Of a DNA stretch of 7,876 nucleotides, positions 1-5,584 are shown piece after piece. Position numbers and translations under genes: made by a program. The DNA is taken from assembly GCA_028716125.1 (NCBI GenBank), contig JAQUQK010000021.1, forward strand, positions 1-7,876. The letters are read 5' to 3'. The DNA comes from Thermoplasmatota archaeon (GTDB lineage: Archaea; Thermoplasmatota; JAQUQK01). The notes beneath the pieces are model-generated. The model ran no database searches, was not told the origin of the DNA, and saw nothing but the letters and a program-made list of their open reading frames with translations. Every line of letters begins with the position of its first letter. Position 1 is the first letter of the stretch.

Positions 1-989
1 TTTCCGCAGTTCCAGACAACTTCATGGAAAGCCTGGTGCGACTTCGACAAGGAATATGGCTTTTTTGCGGAGCAAGGGAGCAAAAGCAGAATTGATGCAC
101 TTTCCGGTTTCGAGTATCGTTCAACAAGGCGGCGCCTGAATCTTTCAATCTCTGGGCGGTAAATCGATTCCTTTGAAGATGCAAGCATTTGCTTCTGGCG
201 CACGACTGGGAAATTGCTTTCCTGCCAGTCGTAAAATCGGTAATCCAGATGGCGCAAAATTGCGACCATTCCCGGTTTTGACCTTACGCGCTGCTCTACA
301 AGCTCGCGCAAGTTTCCCGAAGAAATTGCGCTCTGGACGCGCCTGCATTCCGAAAGCGCCGCGAAATAGTTATGGTGCAGGATGCTTTCAAAATCGTGCT
401 CTTTCGAACTGGCGCAGGCAGGACAGTTGCAGGGCTTTTGCGTAATTTCATCCTTGTGGACTTTTCCGTCTGCAAAAAGATAAAACCCGGCACGTGCATT
501 TTCTATAAGCGTAGAAGAATCGAATATATCTATTCCGCAGTATGCCAGAAGCGCAATTGTCGATGGCTCTCCAAGGCCTTGCGCATAAACCGGAATCTGG
601 GTGCTTATTGATTTTTTCAGTTCGGCAACAGATTTTGAGAAATTTCTTGGATTGTCAAACAGCTCATGCGCATGGCGGAAAACGCACAGGTTTTCAAAAA
701 TCGCGGTGTTCTGCGCATCTGCGCTTGCGGGCAAATTCTCACCGTTGTCGATTGTAGCATCAGCACTTTGCGGCGCTTTGCTGGATGCAAAAACACTTCC
801 GGCGTTGAAGAAAAACGGCTTTGGAGTATTGATTTCCTTGTCTGAAATTACTGCTTCTCCTTCTGGAAATTCAGTAAATCTTCCAGTTTGAATGAAAATC
901 ATATTCGGCGTTGAAATTTCGTCTTTTGCCGTCTTTATTTTTCCTGCGCGCCCGTTGCAGTCGCGCTTCTCAATTTGAAATTCAATCAT
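1..989 (-). CDS. arcS: Archaeosine synthase ArcS/TgtA2, partial (3' end beyond the left edge)
   Basis: This open frame starts at ATG 989-987 and runs off the window after 329 residues. ArcS acts on preQ0-containing tRNA (position 15) in archaeosine synthesis, downstream of the transglycosylase TgtA. Residues 305-318 match the ArcS signature PC-x3-KPY-x2-S-x2-H exactly (PCSAKKPYSLSKSH). Residues 134-192 are TGT-like: a GLGEP loop, the FDS motif (D157, aligned with the TGT nucleophile), and a zinc site C187-x-C189-x2-C192 with H205 or H206. The N terminus (GRAGKIKT, then STPN) also resembles TGT proteins. There is no DSGGFQ motif, and the zinc site lies about 90 residues earlier than in TgtA, so the TGT-like domain is shortened, as expected of the non-transglycosylase paralogue. 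The remaining C-terminal part, probably with a PUA domain, is not visible. A GAGGA ribosome-binding site overlaps the stop of the upstream gene, indicating coupled translation. Confidence 0.88.
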   Translation of the reverse strand, partial: MIEFQIEKRDCNGRAGKIKTAKDEISTPNMIFIQTGRFTEFPEGEAVISDKEINTPKPFFFNAGSVFASSKAPQSADATIDNGENLPASADAQNTAIFENLCVFRHAHELFDNPRNFSKSVAELKKSISTQIPVYAQGLGEPSTIALLAYCGIDIFDSSTLIENARAGFYLFADGKVHKDEITQKPCNCPACASSKEHDFESILHHNYFAALSECRRVQSAISSGNLRELVEQRVRSKPGMVAILRHLDYRFYDWQESNFPVVRQKQMLASSKESIYRPEIERFRRRLVERYSKPESASILLLLPCSAKKPYSLSKSHQAFHEVVWNCG

Positions 990-993
990 TTAA

Positions 994-998
994 TCCTC
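994..998 (-). promoter_or_regulatory. Ribosome-binding site of arcS
   Basis: GAGGA on the minus strand lies five bases before ATG 989 and overlaps the TGA stop (997-999) of the preceding gene. The position fixes the arcS start and implies translational coupling of the two genes. Confidence 0.7.
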
Positions 999-1761
999 AG
1001 TCGTAAGAGTCAAGTCTTCTATTCATCCTCTGAAGGCCAATTGCGTTTTCAAAGGAAATTTCTCCCTTGAGCACCCGTTCGGCAAGCATTTTGGAAATAG
1101 TGACGTCACCAGTGGCTTCGCGGCTGCGTCTCTGCATGTCCCGTATCTCGCCATCGGTGGGAATTATCTCCACATACTGGCGCGGTATTCTTATTCCGGG
1201 ATGCATTGCAATTCGCATTGCCGACTCTACATCGGTCTCGCCGTCAACCGTCGTATGCTCTTCGTTGACGACCTCTACCTGGACTCCTGACATGGAATCG
1301 AATATTGCGTTAATAATCTGGTTGCGAAGAAGGTGTGCGCCGTGCCCCAAACGAATGAGGTAATTGTCGGAGCGGAATTCGCCGACTATGCCCTGAAGGG
1401 CGCGCCTTGTTTCCACAAAAATTGGATGCTCGGTATGGACAAGCTCGCCGTCGGCAATTACCGCAATTCCGGGGCGCTCGCCAGGGTCGACGCCGATTAT
1501 CACATTGGAGTATTTCGCCTTGCCGCGAAGCATCTGGATTGCAGCCTCTATCGCATCGTGGAAATTCTTGCCGTCGCATGCCACTTTTTTTGCAAAATGC
1601 ACCTTTGCATACTCCTTGGATGTAGTGATGATAACGCCAACGTTTGACGGTATTGGTTCGCGCATGGAAAAGCTCAGGAACGTCATCTTGCGGTCGCGCA
1701 ATCTTCTTGCCAATTCATAGTATATCGAAAAATTGTCGGTTGCTATCCCTAGGACCTTCAC
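997..1761 (-). CDS. RuvC/RNase H-fold archaeal protein, putative nuclease
   Basis: This is a 254-residue protein with no signal peptide or membrane segment, so it is probably cytoplasmic. Residues 86-99 read NVIIGVDPGERPGI, the Asp-Pro-Gly opening strand seen in RuvC-like nucleases (D92). Later acidic positions fall where the RuvC order predicts them: E167/E168 in VVNEEHTT, and D177/E179 in the helix ETDVESAMRIAMH, which resembles the final Asp-rich helix of RuvC. Residues 1-60 form a separate region of unknown type, and the C-terminal 40 residues are basic and helical. Family knowledge suggests a metal-dependent nuclease of Holliday-junction-resolvase type, but neither activity nor substrate can be read from sequence. 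The start is GTG 1761-1759. A GAGG lies only two bases upstream, too close to be a good ribosome-binding site, so a near-leaderless start from the divergent promoter is more likely. It precedes arcS in the same operon. Confidence 0.7.
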   Translation of the reverse strand: MKVLGIATDNFSIYYELARRLRDRKMTFLSFSMREPIPSNVGVIITTSKEYAKVHFAKKVACDGKNFHDAIEAAIQMLRGKAKYSNVIIGVDPGERPGIAVIADGELVHTEHPIFVETRRALQGIVGEFRSDNYLIRLGHGAHLLRNQIINAIFDSMSGVQVEVVNEEHTTVDGETDVESAMRIAMHPGIRIPRQYVEIIPTDGEIRDMQRRSREATGDVTISKMLAERVLKGEISFENAIGLQRMNRRLDSYD

Positions 1762-1780
1762 GACCTCTAATTCAATCCGT

Positions 1781-1796
1781 GATAAAAACTTTTATC
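1781..1796. promoter_or_regulatory. Palindromic bidirectional TATA-type promoter
   Basis: A perfect 7-base inverted repeat GATAAAA-AC-TTTTATC sits in the 61-base gap between two divergent genes. Read rightward, CTTTTATC is centred about 30 bases before ATG 1823. Read leftward, TTTTTATC is centred about 24 bases before GTG 1761. Both distances suit an archaeal TATA box driving leaderless or near-leaderless transcripts, and the rightward gene has no ribosome-binding site. One palindrome could therefore serve both operons; a regulator binding site is the alternative. Confidence 0.55.
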
Positions 1797-1822
1797 GTAG
1801 TAATCAATGCCAAACCGTTACT

Positions 1823-2695
1823 ATGCCAATAATCAAGACTCCAATCGGAATAGTCGATCCCGCGACAATTGAAAAACTGCGCTCTTCCCTGGACCCAAGT
1901 TACGGGAACACAATGATAGAGCAAGAGTGCGAGAAAATACTCGTGATAAGGACGCCAGTGCCTGATCCTGACCCAGTAAATGATCTGGAAAGGGGAGTCG
2001 CACAGCTTGACAATTTCGACATAAAAGTGGACAGGATAATCCTTTTGGGAACGGAGCAGTCGATAAGCATTGACGGCACCACCGCGTCGATAGTCCTCGA
2101 AAGGATGAAGAAAAATCCGCTGAGGAACAAATACAAGATGGCAAAAAGCGAATATTGCCCTCCCGCGCCGTCGGCTGCAAAAACCCCTGAACCGGTTTTG
2201 CGCAAGGATTCCGCATTCAGGCAGGAAGACGAGTTGATACGGCAAAATATACAGGACCGTTCGGAGTGGCATTACGCGCCGTCAAAGCCGCTGCAGCCGC
2301 AGCTTGACGCGCAAAATACGCAAGCAGCCATTGAACCCGCTACTGCCGCAATCTCGGACGAAGTGCTTGAGGGCGCGCTTAGGGAAAAAGGATTCATGAT
2401 ATTCGAAATCTCGCTTGGCCAAAATGGGCCGATTACCCGAAACTCTGAAGGAGTAAAGACGGGCGTCATTGCCGCAAGGAAAGGCAAATATCCTGAAAAA
2501 ATGCTTTTGCGTTTCTACGATTCTTGCTCGGGATACGACGTGGAAAAGGCATCGACCGTCGCGGATGCGCTTGACGTAAATTTCTGCCTTATGGTCTACG
2601 AAACGATTGATGCAGGGGCAAAAACCCAGGCGCTCGGCAAGAAGGTCGAGCTTGTATCCAGAAGCGGCCTGAATGGCTTCCTCGAGATGATATGA
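1823..2695 (+). CDS. Uncharacterised two-part protein translationally coupled to RadB
   Basis: I do not recognise a defined family for this 290-residue protein. ATG 1823 is preferred over an in-frame start at 1733, which would lie upstream of the TATA-like element and run through the divergent promoter. Residues 1-110 form a mixed alpha/beta region. Residues 111-178 are rich in Pro, Ala, Gln and charged residues and look like a flexible linker. Residues 180-290 form a second compact region. Its end, about 243-290, has a helix, a hydrophobic strand (NFCLMVYE), then a short helix, a strand (KVELVS) and SGLNGFLEMI. That order recalls the end of Mrr-type restriction-endonuclease-fold domains, but I see no convincing D...ExK catalytic set, so a degenerate or unrelated fold is equally possible. 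There are no membrane segments. The stop overlaps the radB start (ATGA), which points to a shared function with RadB. Confidence 0.7.
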   Translation: MPIIKTPIGIVDPATIEKLRSSLDPSYGNTMIEQECEKILVIRTPVPDPDPVNDLERGVAQLDNFDIKVDRIILLGTEQSISIDGTTASIVLERMKKNPLRNKYKMAKSEYCPPAPSAAKTPEPVLRKDSAFRQEDELIRQNIQDRSEWHYAPSKPLQPQLDAQNTQAAIEPATAAISDEVLEGALREKGFMIFEISLGQNGPITRNSEGVKTGVIAARKGKYPEKMLLRFYDSCSGYDVEKASTVADALDVNFCLMVYETIDAGAKTQALGKKVELVSRSGLNGFLEMI

Positions 2696-3348
2696 GAATA
2701 AAAACGGAATGCCTTCCCCTAGATGATCTTCTTGGCGGCGGAATAGAAAGCGGAATAATGACCGAGGTATATGGAGAAGGCGGCTCGGGAAAGACGAACC
2801 TCTGCCTCCAGCTAGCCAGGAACTGCGCCCGCAATTCAAAGGTTTTCTACATCGACGCGGAAGGAGTTTCAATAGAACGATTCAAGCAAATATGCGGAAA
2901 AGAATTTGAGGAACTTTCGAGAAACGTCCTGTTTTACAAGGTCCATTCGCCGGAAGAGCAGGAAAAGGCGGTTGCTGAAGCGATAAAGCTCATGCGAAAC
3001 GGAAGCGCGGGGCTTGTGGTCCTCGATTCCGCCGTAATGCACTACAGGCTAACAGGCGACGAAAACGACTCCGACAATACGAAGAATCTACTTTTGCAAT
3101 TGCGAAAACTTATGGGGAATGCGATGGAAAAAGACGTTCCGGTTATCCTAACAAACCAGGTTTATACAGACGTTGCATCAAATACAATGCGCCCGATATG
3201 CGAATTTTCGGTAGGTAATCTATCCAAGGCGATATTGTCTCTTGGCAAACTTCAAAACGGAATACGCACGGCAACGATAATCAAGCATCGTTCCCGGCCC
3301 GAAGGCGCAATCGCCAGGTTCAGGATCACCGAGAACGGGCTTGAGTGA
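2692..3348 (+). CDS. radB: DNA repair and recombination protein RadB
   Basis: This 218-residue RecA/Rad51-superfamily ATPase has the usual RadB length and lacks the N-terminal helix-hairpin-helix domain of RadA. It begins with the typical DDLLGGGIESG entry. The Walker A motif is GEGGSGKT at residues 28-35. YIDAEG at 53-58 carries the acidic residue that follows the ATPase core strand. The Walker B motif is LVVLD at 108-112, and the loop-2 start TNQV is at 154-157. RadB binds DNA with little recombinase activity and is regarded as a mediator for RadA; in Pyrococcus it was reported to bind the Hjc resolvase. The gene overlaps the preceding one by four bases (ATGA), so the two are probably translated together. 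It converges on the next gene with only 10 bases between the stops. Confidence 0.9.
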   Translation: MRIKTECLPLDDLLGGGIESGIMTEVYGEGGSGKTNLCLQLARNCARNSKVFYIDAEGVSIERFKQICGKEFEELSRNVLFYKVHSPEEQEKAVAEAIKLMRNGSAGLVVLDSAVMHYRLTGDENDSDNTKNLLLQLRKLMGNAMEKDVPVILTNQVYTDVASNTMRPICEFSVGNLSKAILSLGKLQNGIRTATIIKHRSRPEGAIARFRITENGLE

Positions 3349-3349
3349 G

Positions 3350-3360
3350 TTTCTTCTTTT
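3350..3360 (+). terminator. T-rich stretch after radB
   Basis: The run TTTCTTCTTTT begins two bases after the radB stop. Archaeal termination often needs only a T-rich tract, so it could end the plus-strand operon. It overlaps the 3' end of the convergent gene by two bases and has no hairpin. Confidence 0.35.
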
Positions 3361-4858
3361 ATGCTTCGTCAACTACCGCACTGAGTTTGTTTTCAATCTT
3401 GGAGCAAGTCCAGAAAAACTTTGCGGGCACGCTCCTTCCCGCGGGCACGGAAACCCTCTTTGAGCCGCGCAATTCATCGTTCACGTACAGCTTGACTGTT
3501 GCCTGCGCATCCGCGAGGTCCTCATTCTTCACGAATATTTCCGTCCTTACGCCGTCCTTCGGCTGCGGCCTTTGCGGTTCGTTGGTTATTCCATAAACCT
3601 TCAGTTTCTTGGCAAACCTGTCAACAAGCAGGGTTTTTGTCATCGCCGACGCAGTCTTGCCTGTGCTGACGATTTTTCCGATAATTATTATTTCCGCCTC
3701 GTCGCCAATTTGTGCGGCCTCGAGCGGCTTTACTGTTATGCTCAGATCCTTTGATTCTCCGCCGTTCAGGTGGAAACTGTCGTAGTCCGCCTGCGCCTGC
3801 CACCCCGAAGGTATTTTGGGAATTGAGATTTGCACATCTGCCCAGGCTTTGCCCATGTTCTCTACGCGAACGTTGTATATTACCCCGCCGCCTTGAACGA
3901 CTTCCCTCCGGAAGCGGTCGCATACAATTCGTATCGTGGTGTTTTTCTTTGCAAGGAACCTTATGAGAAGATAGAACAGCACGAGGAGGAATACTGCCAA
4001 TGCCAGCCACGGTATCAGCGGGACTATCAAAAGCAAAGGATTGTCGGCTTCAACCGGAACGATTACCTGCTGGGTGCTGCCTTTCAGGACAGTGGTAGGA
4101 ATTGTCACGACTTTTTCCTCAAATGCGCCGCCGCTCTTTAGCATTTTGCAGCGTATTTTTACATTGTAGACTCCTTCGCTTGCATCCGCGGGAACTGAAA
4201 TCTTTACGGATTTGGAAATTGAGGAGTATGCGGGAATTTCAACAGTTGCGCCGCCCATGTCGAGGGGCCAGCCGCTCGGAACTTCTCCGGATAATGTAAA
4301 CGTTGCATTGGTATTCCCAAGATTCTTGATTATTATGGAATATACTGTGGTTTTGTTCTGCTCGACGCTCTTGCCCGTTATGCTTGGAATCTCAAAGCTT
4401 TCGATTGCATTCACAGTTGCAGTGAGGCTGATTGAAGCTTCGCTTCCTGGTATTATCCCTATTGGATCGTTTGCGCTGCTTGACGTTCCAGTGACCGTAA
4501 GCGAAAATTCGAATCCTGCTGGCGCCTGCTCCGGCGCTTTTACAATCACAACGGCCTCGCCGGATGCTCCGGCGTCAAGGTCCATCGACTGCGGCGTTAT
4601 GGATGCGTTCCAGCCGTCAGGGGTGCCCGAAACCGAAAGGGTCACGGAAGACTGCTGAAGCGTTGGAATTGTTCCGCCGTTTGTGACTGTTATAATATAT
4701 TGGCAAATGCCTGCCGGATCAACAGACTGGGTGTTGTTTGCGCAGGCAAGCGAAATAGGGTTTGCCTCCGGCAACTGGGCTTGAACTGGCATAGAAACTG
4801 CAAATACAGAAAGCATCATGGCTATGCATATCAAAGATGAAATCCCATTTAGTCGCAT
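3359..4858 (-). CDS. Signal-peptide membrane protein with NEW3/Ig-like domains
   Basis: This is a 499-residue protein counted from ATG 4858. That start is preferred over ATG 4879 because it gives a clean signal peptide (MRLNGISSL, a hydrophobic core, then VQA before Q28) and lies about 37 bases after the TATA-like box; 4879 would lie ahead of the expected transcript start. Residues 35-150 and 155-258 are two beta-sandwich domains of the NEW3 (alpha-galactosidase-associated, COG1470-like) kind, with phrases such as VTNGGT, NLGNTNATF and VPSGW. C39 and C52 may form a disulfide, and several N-x-S/T sequons are present. A roughly 30-residue hydrophobic stretch lies at 274-302, followed by RFLAKKN. 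After it come a third NEW3-like domain (VENMGKAWADVQ, IPSGW) and a fourth Ig/CARDB-like domain ending near residue 499. By the positive-inside rule these last domains would be cytoplasmic, which is odd for this fold. The role is unknown; a cell-envelope scaffold or adhesion function is inference. Confidence 0.78.
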   Translation of the reverse strand: MRLNGISSLICIAMMLSVFAVSMPVQAQLPEANPISLACANNTQSVDPAGICQYIITVTNGGTIPTLQQSSVTLSVSGTPDGWNASITPQSMDLDAGASGEAVVIVKAPEQAPAGFEFSLTVTGTSSSANDPIGIIPGSEASISLTATVNAIESFEIPSITGKSVEQNKTTVYSIIIKNLGNTNATFTLSGEVPSGWPLDMGGATVEIPAYSSISKSVKISVPADASEGVYNVKIRCKMLKSGGAFEEKVVTIPTTVLKGSTQQVIVPVEADNPLLLIVPLIPWLALAVFLLVLFYLLIRFLAKKNTTIRIVCDRFRREVVQGGGVIYNVRVENMGKAWADVQISIPKIPSGWQAQADYDSFHLNGGESKDLSITVKPLEAAQIGDEAEIIIIGKIVSTGKTASAMTKTLLVDRFAKKLKVYGITNEPQRPQPKDGVRTEIFVKNEDLADAQATVKLYVNDELRGSKRVSVPAGRSVPAKFFWTCSKIENKLSAVVDEA

Positions 4859-4890
4859 CGCGCATCCCCATAATGGCATCTCGTTTGTTT

Positions 4891-4898
4891 TTTAAATA
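4891..4898 (-). promoter_or_regulatory. TATA box of the Ig-like membrane-protein gene
   Basis: TATTTAAA on the minus strand is centred about 37 bases before ATG 4858. A start of transcription about 26 bases downstream would fall near 4868, leaving a leader of about 10 bases. This supports choosing 4858 as the start codon. Confidence 0.55.
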
Positions 4899-4925
4899 GT
4901 TTCTCAAAAGCTGGAGGAACGTCAG

Positions 4926-4930
4926 AAAAA
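4926..4930 (-). terminator. T-run after guaAa
   Basis: TCTTTTTCTG on the minus strand begins eight bases after the guaAa stop, within the 80-base gap before the next gene, which has its own TATA box. No hairpin is visible. It is a plausible archaeal poly-T terminator. Confidence 0.3.
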
Positions 4931-4938
4931 GACGAACT

Positions 4939-5520
4939 TTACTTTTTGCCGTGCTTCTTGCAGATTTCGACGAAATTCTCGAAAAATTTGTCGCCGGATT
5001 CCGTATGCTCCACTTCAGGATGGAATTGTATGCCGTAAAGCGGGCGGGTCTTATGGCGCATTATCTGGATTGCGCAATCTTTCGAGTGAGCCATGTTCTT
5101 AAACGTGCCCGGAAGTACTGAAACCTCATCATTATGTGATGCCCACACTGTGATTTTTTCCGGAATTCCTATAAGGAGCCCATCATTTTTGTCGTCTATG
5201 GTCAGCAACACTTTTCCAAATTCGGGAACCTTGCCCGGCTCGACCTTGCCCCCAAAGTGGCGTGCCATGAACTGCTCACCGGCGCAAATGCCCAGAACCG
5301 GAAGGCCCGACTCGATGTACTCAGCGCACCTGCCGAGGGAATCTGATAATCCGATGCGGGGAGCGCCGCCGGAAAGCACGATGCCCGATGGATTCAATTT
5401 CAAAACTTCGGGAAGCGGGGTGTCGTTGGGAATGATTTGCGCATCAATTCCAAGGTCGCGGAGAACGCGCCATTCCCTGTGCGTCCACTGGCCGCCGTTG
5501 TCGACGACGAGAATCTTCAT
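4939..5520 (-). CDS. guaAa: GMP synthase [glutamine-hydrolysing] subunit A (glutaminase)
   Basis: This 193-residue class I glutamine amidotransferase is the archaeal stand-alone form of the GuaA glutaminase domain. It releases ammonia from glutamine for the separate ATP-pyrophosphatase subunit (GuaAb) that converts XMP to GMP; that subunit is not in this window. The N terminus is MKILVVDNGGQWTHR. The oxyanion segment is SGGAPR at 50-55. The nucleophile C79 sits in LGICAGEQ, H167 and E169 complete the triad in QFHPEV, and WASHNDEV (126-133) is the GuaA-specific segment. The usual GIC-x-GHQ has Glu instead of His at 82, a position that varies in the family and is not part of the triad. No ribosome-binding site precedes ATG 5520; a TATA-like box about 25 bases upstream suggests a leaderless transcript. 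Confidence 0.93.
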   Translation of the reverse strand: MKILVVDNGGQWTHREWRVLRDLGIDAQIIPNDTPLPEVLKLNPSGIVLSGGAPRIGLSDSLGRCAEYIESGLPVLGICAGEQFMARHFGGKVEPGKVPEFGKVLLTIDDKNDGLLIGIPEKITVWASHNDEVSVLPGTFKNMAHSKDCAIQIMRHKTRPLYGIQFHPEVEHTESGDKFFENFVEICKKHGKK

Positions 5521-5541
5521 GGGCGGAGAATCGGGTAATGG

Positions 5542-5549
5542 ATAATATT
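5542..5549 (-). promoter_or_regulatory. TATA-like box of guaAa
   Basis: AATATTAT on the minus strand is centred about 25 bases before ATG 5520. With no ribosome-binding site near the start, this fits a leaderless guaAa transcript initiated at or next to the start codon. Confidence 0.45.
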
Positions 5550-5579
5550 GGTTGCGATTTGGAAGTGAATAAGATTGAG

Positions 5580-5584
5580 AAAAA
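5580..5584 (-). terminator. T-run immediately after the zinc-protein operon
   Basis: GATTTTTCTC overlaps and follows the stop of the last gene of the right-hand operon. It is a short T-run without a hairpin. A guaAa TATA-like box lies about 35 bases further on, so a transcription boundary here is reasonable. Confidence 0.3.

Noticed and set aside
145..499. Two small minus-strand frames inside the left-edge region
   Set aside because: They lie in other frames of arcS; the continuous arcS frame carries the zinc site and the PC-x3-KPY signature.
1733..1822. Upstream extension of the radB-partner gene to a start at 1733
   Set aside because: It would cross the divergent promoter and overlap the start of the minus-strand gene; ATG 1823 sits at the right distance from the TATA-like element.
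1772..2272. Minus-strand open frame of 166 residues
   Set aside because: It is antisense to the coherent plus-strand gene, and its Cys/Arg/Phe-rich composition is unlike a real protein.
2282..2872. Long minus-strand open frame of 196 residues across the two plus-strand genes
   Set aside because: The translation has no family resemblance and overlaps radB, whose motifs are unambiguous; it is an antisense shadow.
4212..4658. Plus-strand open frame of 148 residues
   Set aside because: It is antisense to the NEW3-like domains, which are clearly the coding frame.
4859..4879. Alternative ATG at 4879 for the Ig-like membrane protein
   Set aside because: It lies ahead of the transcription start expected from the TATA box at 4891-4898 and would add MPLWGCA before a normal signal peptide.
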